A DNA stretch of 17,377 nt from CAUTUX01 sp963532875 (GTDB taxonomy: Bacteria; Bacillota; Clostridia; Christensenellales; CAG-917): positions 1 to 17,377 of the forward strand of contig CAUSLO010000025.1 in the NCBI GenBank assembly GCA_963532875.1, written 5' to 3'. Position 1 is the stretch's first letter. Every line of letters starts with the position of its first letter. The position numbers were made by a program, and so were the translations under genes. Positions 1 to 8,526 of this stretch are shown one piece after another. The notes under the pieces are model-generated. The model saw only the letters and a program-made list of their open reading frames with translations, had not been told where the DNA came from and ran no database searches.

Positions 1-934
<934 letters not shown>

Positions 935-1015
935 AATCTTGACTTAATTGCGTTCAAAGGTTATTTAGACGCATTAATGTTCTGTTTAATTCTCATTAAT
1001 TCGCTTTTCCAAATT

Positions 1016-1035
1016 TGTTCAATTTTCAAGGTTCT
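1016..1035 (-). promoter_or_regulatory. boxA-like motif in the rRNA leader
   Basis: On the minus strand this reads AGAACCTTGAAAATTGAACA. It lies in the untranslated leader between the rRNA promoter and the 16S 5' end. It resembles the GTTCTTTGAAAA-type boxA elements that Gram-positive rRNA operons use for Nus-factor antitermination. The call rests on resemblance and position only. Confidence 0.5.
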
Positions 1036-1063
1036 TGCTACCCTCAAAAAAGATAGCCTTTTG

Positions 1064-1092
1064 ATAGTAACACAGCACTCAAATTGTGTCAA
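1064..1092 (-). promoter_or_regulatory. Strong sigma-70/sigma-A type promoter of the rRNA operon
   Basis: On the minus strand there is a perfect -35 TTGACA (1092-1087), a 17-base spacer and a -10 TACTAT (1069-1064). A TG one base before the -10 makes it an extended -10. The sequence upstream of the -35 (about 1093-1135) is almost pure A/T with phased A and T runs, as in an UP element. Transcription would start near 1057 and give a leader of about 120 bases before mature 16S. The rest of the 935-1220 gap shows no gene, and I see no hairpin terminator for mnmA in it. Confidence 0.85.
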
Positions 1093-1220
1093 AGAAAAAT
1101 ATAAAAATTGTTAATTTTTTAGAAAAATTGCACTCCTTCCCTTGTTTTTTACACTTTTTTATAAATTTTTAAGTATTTTCTGTTAAGTTTATTCGTTTTT
1201 TATCTGTTTTTTGTTATTTT

Positions 1221-2318
1221 TTACGCTTTTTCTCGGTTATATGCAATATCAATTACTCCGCCGCCTAAACACTTCTTTCCGTCATATATTACTGCATATT
1301 GTCCTTCTGCAATTGCCCTCTGCTTGTCTTTGAACTCAATGATTGCTTTGTGGTTTTCAAGTCTGAGATTTGCTTCTTGCAACTCTTGTCTGTGTTTGTA
1401 TCTTACTAAAACATTCCCCTCATATATTTCTTTATTAATATAATGAAATTCATTACATTCTAACGTATCTTTATATAGCAATTCGCTTTCACTTTGAGAG
1501 ACTATCAATACATTGTTTTGTACGTCCTTCCCAACAACAAACCACTTGTCGCCGTTGCCGTCTTTTTTACCTCCGATTCCTAAGCCTTTACGTTGCCCTA
1601 GGGTATAGAAAAAAACACCGTTATGCTCTCCTACCGTCTCACCGCTTAACGCAACAATCTTCCCTTCTTTCATTGGGATATATTGTGATAGAAAGTTTCT
1701 AAAGTTTCTTTCTCCAATAAAGCAAATTCCAGTCGAGTCTTTTTTGTTTGCAACCTTCAAATTTAGTTTCTTGGCAATCTCACGAACAGTTTGTTTCTCC
1801 ATATCTGCTAGTGGAAAAATAACGTTGCTAATTTGTTCTTCCGTTACTTGATTCAAAAAGTATGTTTGATCTTTATTTTCATCCTTTGATCTATATAGAT
1901 AATGTCTTCCCGAATCGTGCACTGCTTTTGCATAGTGTCCTGTTGCTAAATACGAAATATCCATCTCCTTTATCTTTTCTGCAAATTTCCCAAATTTTAT
2001 TTCCTTATTACAGAGCACATCTGGATTTGGTGTTCTCCCTTTTTTATATTCAGATACGAAGTGCTTAAAAACATTTTCATAATATTCTTCACTCAAATCA
2101 AATGAATAGTATGGGATGTCGAGTGTTTGGCATATACTTCTAACATCGTCCCAATCTTGTTCTCCAGTACATTCACCATTTTCTCTTGTTTCTTTCCAAT
2201 TGGACATATATATTCCAATTACCTTATATCCTTGTTCTTTTAGAATATATGCAGATACTGCGGAATCCACGCCACCACTTAATCCAACCGCAACTGTTTT
2301 CTTCTTATCTTCTATCAT
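1221..2318 (-). CDS. mnmA: tRNA-specific 2-thiouridylase MnmA
   Basis: The enzyme activates uridine 34 of tRNA Lys, Glu and Gln with ATP and replaces the C2 oxygen with sulfur delivered by a persulfide relay from a cysteine desulfurase. The 365-residue length is normal. The N-terminal ATP PP-loop is SGGVDS at residues 14-19. The two catalytic cysteines are visible: Cys103 in NPDVLCNKEIKFG and Cys199 in DSTGICFIGERNF. The C-terminal beta-barrel part follows, with FYTLGQRKGLGIGG. The ATG at 2318 shares one base with the stop of the cysteine synthase gene (TAATG), so the two are probably translationally coupled. It is the last gene before the rRNA promoter. Cysteine synthase directly upstream fits a role in supplying cysteine sulfur for tRNA thiolation, but that link is inferred from gene order. 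Confidence 0.97.
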   Translation of the reverse strand: MIEDKKKTVAVGLSGGVDSAVSAYILKEQGYKVIGIYMSNWKETRENGECTGEQDWDDVRSICQTLDIPYYSFDLSEEYYENVFKHFVSEYKKGRTPNPDVLCNKEIKFGKFAEKIKEMDISYLATGHYAKAVHDSGRHYLYRSKDENKDQTYFLNQVTEEQISNVIFPLADMEKQTVREIAKKLNLKVANKKDSTGICFIGERNFRNFLSQYIPMKEGKIVALSGETVGEHNGVFFYTLGQRKGLGIGGKKDGNGDKWFVVGKDVQNNVLIVSQSESELLYKDTLECNEFHYINKEIYEGNVLVRYKHRQELQEANLRLENHKAIIEFKDKQRAIAEGQYAVIYDGKKCLGGGVIDIAYNREKA

Positions 2319-3199
2319 TAGTTGTATAACTCTTCTGGATATCTATCTCCATTATCTGGACAGATTACTAGAATATTCTTCTTCCCTTCTTCTCTTACTT
2401 GTTTTGCTCCTATGTATGACGCAGCTGTTGATATCCCACACTTAATACCAAATTGTTTATATATATCCTTAACTGTCTCCACAGCCTCTTGGTCGTCAAC
2501 TAAAAGAATCCTATCTACATCTTCAATATTCAATATTGATGGGATAAAGTTTGCCCCTATTCCTTCTATTTTATGTCGTCCTGCTTTACCTTCGGTTAAT
2601 AACGGACTCTGCTTTGGTTCAATCCCTACGACCTTACAGTTAAGATTATGTTTCCGGATATATTTCTTTATTCCCATGATTGTGCCACCAGTGCCTATTC
2701 CACACACAACATAGTCGTATTGTCTTTCAGAAAATATTTCTTTTGCTGTTGTTTCATAATGGGCTTGTATTGATGCTGGATTATTAAATTGATCAGCGAA
2801 AAATCCTTCCGTTTTTTTACACTCTTCTAGTGCCATTTGAACTGAGCCACTCATGCCTTCGCTAGCTGGGGTGAGAATTATATTTGCCCCATATTTTGAA
2901 ATGCACAATCTTCTTTTCTCCGACATACTTTCGGGCATATATATATCGCACCGAACACCCAACTCTTGACAAACATATGCAAGTCCTATTCCTGTATTCC
3001 CACTAGTCGCTTCGACGACTTTCTTACTTTTGTCCACTTTCCCAGATTTGATTGCATCCAACAATATATATGCTGCAACCCTATCCTTGATTGATCCTGC
3101 TGGGTTTTCTCCTTCTATTTTAAGGAATATGCCATCTCCATCAGATATGGTTTTTGTGTTCCCTATTTTATTAATTATGCTTCTTATTTTCTCAATCAT
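2318..3199 (-). CDS. Cysteine synthase (O-acetylserine sulfhydrylase), PLP-dependent
   Basis: A fold-type II PLP enzyme that makes cysteine from O-acetylserine and sulfide, in the CysK/CysM/cystathionine beta-synthase family. The PLP-binding lysine is Lys38 in NPAGSIKDR. The substrate-loop motif SGNTG is at 66-70 and the phosphate-binding loop GTGGT at 169-173. The C-terminus GDRYPEELYN is typical of the family. At 293 residues it is slightly shorter than the usual 300-310. The N-terminal IGNTPL motif of classical CysK is here IGNTKT, which is unusual but outside the catalytic core. It overlaps yerC by 8 bases at its start and touches mnmA at its end. CysK, CysM and O-phosphoserine sulfhydrylase cannot be told apart by eye, so no symbol is given. 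Confidence 0.92.
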   Translation of the reverse strand: MIEKIRSIINKIGNTKTISDGDGIFLKIEGENPAGSIKDRVAAYILLDAIKSGKVDKSKKVVEATSGNTGIGLAYVCQELGVRCDIYMPESMSEKRRLCISKYGANIILTPASEGMSGSVQMALEECKKTEGFFADQFNNPASIQAHYETTAKEIFSERQYDYVVCGIGTGGTIMGIKKYIRKHNLNCKVVGIEPKQSPLLTEGKAGRHKIEGIGANFIPSILNIEDVDRILLVDDQEAVETVKDIYKQFGIKCGISTAASYIGAKQVREEGKKNILVICPDNGDRYPEELYN

Positions 3200-3452
3200 T
3201 TAATATATTTTTTAACACCCTAGAATATCCACCGCTTCCTCTTTGTATACAACGTGAAACACGTGACAGAGTTGCACTAGATGCTTCCGTTTTTTTACTT
3301 ATGTCGGTATATGTTTCATTGTTGAAAAAATGCTGTGCACACTCTACTCTTTGTTGCATTTGTTCGATTTCTCTAAATGTACATAGGTCTTCAAAAAAAT
3401 CTTTCATATCTTCTGGATTATCAATTTTTGCCAAAACTTCATATAAATTCAT
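3192..3452 (-). CDS. YerC/YecD family TrpR-like DNA-binding protein
   Basis: A small 86-residue all-helical protein that matches the Firmicutes YerC/YecD group, related to the tryptophan repressor. The conserved core FFEDLCTFREIEQMQQR (about 19-35) leads into a helix-turn-helix of the form YTDISKKTEASSATLSRVSRC (about 48-68). The tail KNILND is typical. The start at 3452 is preceded by AGAGG at good distance. It is the first gene of the yerC-cysK-mnmA overlapping set and may regulate it, but the family's ligand and targets are poorly known, so that is inference. The gene begins 33 bases after the stop of the short frame at 3486-3554. Confidence 0.9.
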   Translation of the reverse strand: MNLYEVLAKIDNPEDMKDFFEDLCTFREIEQMQQRVECAQHFFNNETYTDISKKTEASSATLSRVSRCIQRGSGGYSRVLKNILND

Positions 3453-3485
3453 ATCTGCCTCTCAACTATTTTATATGATGATTGT

Positions 3486-3554
3486 TTAATAGTCTATATC
3501 TGCGGATTTAACTATTTCTCTGAACAATCTCTGTTTGTACATTACCTTCAACAT
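3486..3554 (-). pseudogene. Short open frame, probable 3' remnant of a displaced gene
   Basis: A 22-codon frame (ATG at 3554, TAA at 3486-3488) encodes MLKVMYKQRLFREIVK followed by six more residues ending IDY. The same frame continues upstream without a stop (GDEDIV) to the TAG of the restriction endonuclease gene, with which it is in frame. The composition looks like real protein: an amphipathic, basic helix with a polar end. The position, 33 bases before yerC, is where the end of an upstream operon gene would be expected. It could be the tail of a gene cut off when the restriction-modification pair arrived, a natural C-terminal extension lost from the endonuclease, or chance. I do not recognise the parent protein. 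Confidence 0.35.
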
Positions 3555-3572
3555 AACAATATCTTCATCACC

Positions 3573-4334
3573 CTAAAATCCATGATATTTTGAAAATGCT
3601 AATTTATATAGTGCCACTAGTATATCCTCATTAATTTCTTTAAGTTCGTTATAGACACTATCTTCTTGTACAACAAATGTCTTATTATCATGAATCAATT
3701 TATTTATAGTGATAGGCAACTGATTGCACACTTGTTTAAAAGCTGTTCTATCTCCTGTAACAATTTCATAAAATTTATCTATAGATATTCTTCTCAACCT
3801 TTCATTCTTCAGTTGTTTTTCTTTGTCAACTGTAATTGACCATGGAATATCATGCGATGTTTTTGCAATTACCTCTACAAGTGCACATATACTTTTATTG
3901 CTGTCATCAGCATTTAACAAATGATTTTGCATTTTCATGTACGTAGTTAATGCTGAGGAATTATTCATCGTGTTATGTTTGTTTTTCATCTCAACATAGT
4001 ACTTTATATCTCCTCTATCAAAAATAACATCCCAACCTTCTTTAGGAACTAGACAGTTTTTTATATGCCGAAACATATTTTGATGGAAGTACCCTATCGC
4101 ATTTATATTAGTCCGATCTCTTTGTCTGTTGATTTCTAGTTTTATAATCTCTTCATAACTTTGCTTAAAAACACTTTTATCAAAAAGTAGTTTTATTGGA
4201 TCTATTACGTTGCTATTAAATTTCTTAAGATCAATAGAATTTAAAACTTGTTTGTATTCTTTTAGCGTATTTGCAACATGATTTTCAAAATCCTGTTGTG
4301 ATATAAAGTTGAGGTTAAAGTTTGTTCTTTCCAT
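3573..4334 (-). CDS. Type II restriction endonuclease, Eco47II family
   Basis: This 253-residue protein resembles the Eco47II/Sau96I-type endonucleases. These are PD-(D/E)XK enzymes, and Eco47II recognises GGNCC. Family-like segments are NFISQQDFENHV at 9-20, VIDPIKLLFD at 43-52, and NAIGYFHQNMF at 78-88. The catalytic core reads WDVIFDRGDI then YYVEMKNKHNTMN, giving Asp102 and Glu115-x-Lys117. ARG-rich RRISIDKFYEIVTGD follows near the C-terminal third. The gene overlaps the 3' end of the methyltransferase by 20 bases, the usual arrangement for a co-expressed pair. The start at 4334 follows AAGAGAG. No truncation is visible and catalytic residues are intact, so it is probably active. The exact target is inference from the family. 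Confidence 0.85.
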   Translation of the reverse strand: MERTNFNLNFISQQDFENHVANTLKEYKQVLNSIDLKKFNSNVIDPIKLLFDKSVFKQSYEEIIKLEINRQRDRTNINAIGYFHQNMFRHIKNCLVPKEGWDVIFDRGDIKYYVEMKNKHNTMNNSSALTTYMKMQNHLLNADDSNKSICALVEVIAKTSHDIPWSITVDKEKQLKNERLRRISIDKFYEIVTGDRTAFKQVCNQLPITINKLIHDNKTFVVQEDSVYNELKEINEDILVALYKLAFSKYHGF

Positions 4335-5337
4335 CCATCTCTCTTAACACATCAATTATACTCTCGCCAATTGCCTTCGCTAGATTGCATGGCACAGCAT
4401 TCCCAACTTGTCTATACATTGACGCTACACTTCCAACAAATTTCCAGTCATCTGGGAATGATTGTATTCTGGCATTCTCTCTTACAGTGAATGGTCGTAC
4501 TTCTACAGGATGACAACGCTCTGTCTGTTTCATCTGAGGAGTCGTTAAAACTGTTAGTCCTGGTTCATCTAAACTTAATCGTCTAAGAATTCCAGTCCTT
4601 CCACCTCCCATGCTCCAACATGTTTTCATATATGCTTTAGCTACATCTCTATCAATATCTTTCCAGTATCCACCAGGTGGAACAAGGGCAAATACCTTCT
4701 CTTTTCCCTTAGAGTATATAGCCCCTTCGCTTTTAGGGACATTACTTAAGACATCTCGCAATACAAGTTTCTGCTTATGTTTCTCGGGAAATTTGAATGT
4801 AACCTCTTCAGCCAAGTCCTTTCTTATGCCTATCATTATCAATCTTTCCCTCTTTTGAGCGACGCTATATTCCAAAGCATTCATTACTTGATATTTAACC
4901 GAATATCCTTGTTCTTCAAAAATATTGCATATAGTTTTAAAGGTCTTTCCGCCATCATGCGTAAGCAACCCTTTGACGTTTTCAAATAGAAACATCTTTG
5001 GTTGCAACTTATTTAGGAATGTTGCGTAATGATAAAACATCGTTCCTCGTGTGTCTTCAAGTCCTAGCCTTTTACCTGCATAACTAAAACTTTGACAAGG
5101 TGCTCCTCCAGATAACAAATCAAGATCAAACTTTTTAATATTAAATTCTTTTTCTAAATCTCTAGATGCAACCTGAGCAATATCTTCGCATATTACATTC
5201 CAATATGGTCTATTCTGTTTCAAAGTTTTTGCAGCATATTTATCAAATTCAATTAACCCAATATGAGTAAACCCCGCTTGCTCCAAACCGACTGCCAGCC
5301 CACCTGCACCTGCAAAGAGTTCTATTGATTTATACAT
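4315..5337 (-). CDS. DNA (cytosine-5) methyltransferase of a type II system
   Basis: A C5-cytosine methyltransferase that would protect the host target site from the adjacent endonuclease, using S-adenosylmethionine. The ten-motif order is clear. Motif I ELFAGAGGLAVGLEQAGF is at 6-23. Motif IV GGAPCQSFS holds the catalytic Cys81. Motif VI is ENV at 119-121, and motif VIII QKRER at 161-165. A short target-recognition region follows, then RENARIQSFPDDW as motif IX and QVGNAVP as motif X at 310-316. The length of 340 residues is normal for a monospecific enzyme. The start lies only 28 bases after the lipoprotein gene stop, with a weak AAGG just before it and no obvious separate promoter, so it may be read from upstream. 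The partner endonuclease suggests GGNCC specificity. Confidence 0.95.
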   Translation of the reverse strand: MYKSIELFAGAGGLAVGLEQAGFTHIGLIEFDKYAAKTLKQNRPYWNVICEDIAQVASRDLEKEFNIKKFDLDLLSGGAPCQSFSYAGKRLGLEDTRGTMFYHYATFLNKLQPKMFLFENVKGLLTHDGGKTFKTICNIFEEQGYSVKYQVMNALEYSVAQKRERLIMIGIRKDLAEEVTFKFPEKHKQKLVLRDVLSNVPKSEGAIYSKGKEKVFALVPPGGYWKDIDRDVAKAYMKTCWSMGGGRTGILRRLSLDEPGLTVLTTPQMKQTERCHPVEVRPFTVRENARIQSFPDDWKFVGSVASMYRQVGNAVPCNLAKAIGESIIDVLREMDGKNKL

Positions 5338-5365
5338 CCTTGTCCCGTTCCTATAGATACACCCT

Positions 5366-7708
5366 CTAATTTCTTTCGGCTATAATCGTTTCCGTATCTC
5401 CACTTCCAACTCTAATTAGGTTGAATCCAAGTGTAGAAACTGGTCTGCGACAGTCTAAATCAATTACCTTTAATTTTGGGTTGCTTTTAATGATGCTCAT
5501 TTGTTCGTGGAATTCAGCAAGAGTATTTGATTTTAACTTTAGATTTTTACCGTTGATTTTATATGTTGTGTTTGCATAGTAATCAAAATGATTATCATCC
5601 TCTATCGTGTAACCGTTTACATCTTCTTTATACCCTGCTATTTTACTGTAACTAAATAGAAATTTCTTATGACTTAAGTATGCATCTTGACCTGCATTCA
5701 TTTCGCCTTGTGTTGTGTCGATATTGTACCACTTTGGCACGTCTCCTGGTGTTGCCACAAAAACCTTATTCCAAGCATGAGGTCCACCAGCGTCCCCGGT
5801 TATCCTTCTACTTTCAATGCCTTCCATTCCACACAACAAAACAAATGCTTTTGACTTTCCATCACATACTGATGTGTTTTTCTTAAACACCCCTTCCAAA
5901 AAATATGCATAGAGATCTTTGGTGTCTGGAACATATCCTTGACCATAATTTCCATTTTGCATATTTAAGGCTCTGAAGTCGTAATGAATCTGTGCTACTA
6001 GATAGTCGTAAATTGCAAGGACTTTATCATATGGCGTCATTTTGTCGTCAATGATATCTAGAAGGATTGCTCTCGCCTTATTATATATTGCTTGTACCTC
6101 AGGGTTTGTGATAATTGGTTTTTTAAATGATTGAAGTGCTTGATATAGTTCTTCCGAAGTACTTACTTCTTTAGTCTCCTCAAAATCATCAACTGGCAGC
6201 CTCGTTCTTTTATTAACATCCATGCCTAATACGTTCTTACGAAATTCTCTGTTGACTTGTACTTGCTTTAACTTCGCTGAAGTGTCTATTTCGTCAATAG
6301 GGTTGCTTGGATTATCTTCACTTTCATATTTTGGGGTGGCAAATTCTTTATCATGTTTGCTGAGCATTGTTACTGTATGCTTAGAATCATCGCCACCTGG
6401 GGTTGTTTCAATTCTATATGTAATATTACCTGCAGATACGACATATTTATTCCCCTCTATATAATCTTGCAAATTTGCATTTTTCACAGCACTTGATACA
6501 CATACGTTCCAAGGCCACTCTGTACTTTTTTGTAGCGAATATAAATATCCAATTAACAATTCATAGTCTTCTGCATCGTGCATATATGACGATCTGTATC
6601 TACCATACCAATAGAACTCTCTATCCAAATATTCTTTTTCAGAATTTCTATTGTGATATATTTCAACCTCTACCGGTGCGAAGTTGTCGACTTTAACCAT
6701 AAGGATGTTCTTGCCTTCGCTTAATATTATTTCATCGCTTTTCTCGTTTCCTTCAGATACCAACCTCTTCTTTGCTCTATATCCCGAATCTAAATTGTCT
6801 TCAGACTTTAAATAGTATTCAACCTTTGCTGGCTTTGCCTCTACTGGAAGTACGTTGATTTTGGCTTTGATTTTATTGCTACCAGTGGTTGTATAATAGT
6901 GCTTACCTGCTGCTTTTACTGCCCCTTCTAATTCTACATTTCCTAATTTTTGTACTGGAACTGATGCTTCAACATAACTTGTTAGAGATATTGTCTTTTC
7001 TTCTGGTGTTCCTTTATTAATTGTTAGTTTTGCCTTAATTGTATATTTCTCTGAGGCAAAACTATAATCAAAGCGTGCAATTAGATCACGTTGTACATTA
7101 GTTAAAGAATCCTTCCCTTCTGCGATTAGTGTGTCTCCACTAAATATTGATATCTCGTATTCTAACTTGTGAATTGTTCCTAAATCTGTCTCACTAAGAT
7201 TGAAACAGTATTCTAAGACATTGTTGCTAACTTTAAAGATTCGGTACGTCTCGCCATTTGGTACTTTTTTACCATCAACTTTTAAATATGTTACTAATCC
7301 TTCTGCCGAAAGAGCCTTTACATTAATTGTTACTTTATTGCTCTGTACTGAACCAGCCTCTGCCCAAATAGAATAAATTCCTTTTTTGCCATCTATCATC
7401 GAGAAACGGACACTTGTCCCTTGTCCACTTATAACCCTTAATTGACCATTAATTACTGCCTTCCAAGTAATGTCGCCTGCGTTGTCAATTCCTTTTGTTG
7501 TGGCGGTAAGGGTAACGCTCTCATTCGCTTTGATTTCAGTCTTATTATCTTCAACTGAAACAGTTATTTCTGGTTGCGTATAGTGGTTATCAGGTCTGAA
7601 TCGTTTAAACCACGTCTTTAAATGACATCCCGAAAGGGCAACGCTTGATATGACTAAAAGAATTAAAACTATTGATGCCAAAAATATTCTTCGTGTGTTC
7701 TTGCTCAT
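5366..7708 (-). CDS. Secreted lipoprotein with Ig-like and transglutaminase-like domains
   Basis: A 780-residue cell-surface protein. The ATG at 7708 (MSKNTRR) is chosen over an in-frame TTG 12 bases upstream, because GGAG lies six bases before it and the TTG codon overlaps that ribosome binding site. A basic N-terminus, a hydrophobic stretch and the lipobox ALSGC put the lipidated cysteine at 28. About residues 45-135 form a bacterial Ig-like domain. A beta-rich region follows. A transglutaminase-like (papain-fold) domain holds Cys615 in SVCDGKSKAF, His644 in GGPHAWNKV and Asp664 in WYNIDTTQGE, so the triad is intact. Such domains act as peptidases, transglutaminases or amidases on wall or extracellular proteins; the substrate is unknown. 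It has its own promoter region with a palindrome. Confidence 0.88.
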   Translation of the reverse strand: MSKNTRRIFLASIVLILLVISSVALSGCHLKTWFKRFRPDNHYTQPEITVSVEDNKTEIKANESVTLTATTKGIDNAGDITWKAVINGQLRVISGQGTSVRFSMIDGKKGIYSIWAEAGSVQSNKVTINVKALSAEGLVTYLKVDGKKVPNGETYRIFKVSNNVLEYCFNLSETDLGTIHKLEYEISIFSGDTLIAEGKDSLTNVQRDLIARFDYSFASEKYTIKAKLTINKGTPEEKTISLTSYVEASVPVQKLGNVELEGAVKAAGKHYYTTTGSNKIKAKINVLPVEAKPAKVEYYLKSEDNLDSGYRAKKRLVSEGNEKSDEIILSEGKNILMVKVDNFAPVEVEIYHNRNSEKEYLDREFYWYGRYRSSYMHDAEDYELLIGYLYSLQKSTEWPWNVCVSSAVKNANLQDYIEGNKYVVSAGNITYRIETTPGGDDSKHTVTMLSKHDKEFATPKYESEDNPSNPIDEIDTSAKLKQVQVNREFRKNVLGMDVNKRTRLPVDDFEETKEVSTSEELYQALQSFKKPIITNPEVQAIYNKARAILLDIIDDKMTPYDKVLAIYDYLVAQIHYDFRALNMQNGNYGQGYVPDTKDLYAYFLEGVFKKNTSVCDGKSKAFVLLCGMEGIESRRITGDAGGPHAWNKVFVATPGDVPKWYNIDTTQGEMNAGQDAYLSHKKFLFSYSKIAGYKEDVNGYTIEDDNHFDYYANTTYKINGKNLKLKSNTLAEFHEQMSIIKSNPKLKVIDLDCRRPVSTLGFNLIRVGSGDTETIIAERN

Positions 7709-7724
7709 AAATATCTCCAAGCAA

Positions 7725-7746
7725 AGTATATCATATGTATGATATA
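7725..7746 (-). promoter_or_regulatory. Putative promoter -10 and overlapping palindromic operator of the transglutaminase lipoprotein gene
   Basis: The minus strand carries TATACT at 7730-7725, which would start transcription near 7718, just before the GGAG ribosome binding site. No good -35 is present. Overlapping it is a perfect 9+9 inverted repeat, TATATCATA-TG-TATGATATA (7727-7746). A repressor bound there would cover the -10 and spacer. AT-rich palindromes arise by chance, so this is a candidate only. The rest of the 7709-7920 gap holds no gene that I can support. Confidence 0.4.
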
Positions 7747-7808
7747 TATTTATACTAATTTAATATATTAAGCAGACTCCGTGCTACAAAACTCTTTGGA
7801 AATTACAG

Positions 7809-7830
7809 ACATTCTAATCCGTTCGATTTT
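7809..7830. repeat. 22-bp dispersed motif, copy A
   Basis: This stretch matches 15913-15934 at 20 of 22 positions. On the minus strand it contains AAAATCGAACGGATTAGAAT. In one frame it reads KSNGLEC, the same residues as the other copy, and both base differences are at synonymous third positions (AAC/AAT and GGA/GGG). In this copy the frame stops two codons later. See the findings for interpretation. Confidence 0.55.
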
Positions 7831-7874
7831 CTAAACGTTTTTAATATATATAGCAGTCGTACAAATATGTTAAA

Positions 7875-7904
7875 TTGATCTATTTAGTAAGTATGTTGTA
7901 TACT
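7875..7904 (+). promoter_or_regulatory. Probable promoter of the tmk operon
   Basis: TTGATC at 7875-7880, an 18-base spacer and TATACT at 7899-7904 form a plausible sigma-A promoter just upstream of tmk. Transcription would start near 7911, leaving a very short leader that contains the GCGAGG ribosome binding site before the ATG at 7921. Confidence 0.55.
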
Positions 7905-7920
7905 AACAAAGCGAGGTTTT

Positions 7921-8526
7921 ATGTTTATTACATTTGAAGGATGCGAGGGTGTTGGGAAATCAACTCAAATAAAATTCCTAGAAGAATATCTTAAAGACAC
8001 AAATCAAGATGCCTTATTTTTACGTGAGCCTGGCGGAACTATTATTTCAGAAAAAATCCGAAGCATTATTTTGGATATAAACAACAAAGAATTGTCTGCC
8101 GAAGCCGAAGCCCTACTCTACGCAAGTAGCCGCGCTCAGTTATTAAGAGAAAAGATTATTCCTGCTCTTGAGAACGACAGACTTGTTTTTTGCGATAGAT
8201 ATATTGATAGTTCAATTGCATATCAAGCATATGCTAGAAATTTAGGAGTTGGCTTCGTTAAAAAGATAAACAGTTTCGCTTTATCATATATGCCAGACTA
8301 TACCGTGTTTATTGATTTACCACCTCAAAACTCATTTAGAACTGTTAAGACAATTGATAGGCTAGAACAAGAGAACCTCAATTTTCATATGAATGTTTAT
8401 AAAGGTTTCTGCGAAATTGGGAAAGACGATCCAAAGAGATTTATATTTATAAGGCCATCTGACGATAAACATGAAACATCTAAAATCATTATTGACGAAC
8501 TCATTAAGAGGAAAGTTATAAAATGA
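7921..8526 (+). CDS. tmk: Thymidylate (dTMP) kinase
   Basis: The enzyme phosphorylates dTMP to dTDP with ATP in DNA precursor synthesis. The 201-residue length is typical. The P-loop FEGCEGVGKST is at 5-15, with Lys13 and Ser14. The REPGG motif at 35-39 and the CDRYIDSSIAYQ motif (Asp92-Arg93-Tyr94) are the nucleotide and substrate signatures. The lid-like DRLEQE segment follows near 147-152. The start has GAGG at suitable distance. It overlaps holB by four bases (ATGA). tmk followed by holB and ricT/yaaT is the Firmicutes arrangement. In Bacillus the small genes yaaQ and yaaR lie between tmk and holB; they are absent here. Confidence 0.97.
   Translation: MFITFEGCEGVGKSTQIKFLEEYLKDTNQDALFLREPGGTIISEKIRSIILDINNKELSAEAEALLYASSRAQLLREKIIPALENDRLVFCDRYIDSSIAYQAYARNLGVGFVKKINSFALSYMPDYTVFIDLPPQNSFRTVKTIDRLEQENLNFHMNVYKGFCEIGKDDPKRFIFIRPSDDKHETSKIIIDELIKRKVIK

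Noticed and set aside
3573..5337. Avoidance of GGNCC in the window as support for the restriction specificity
   Set aside because: Several GGNCC sites are easy to find, including three within 32 bases of alaS, so there is no visible depletion and it gives no support.
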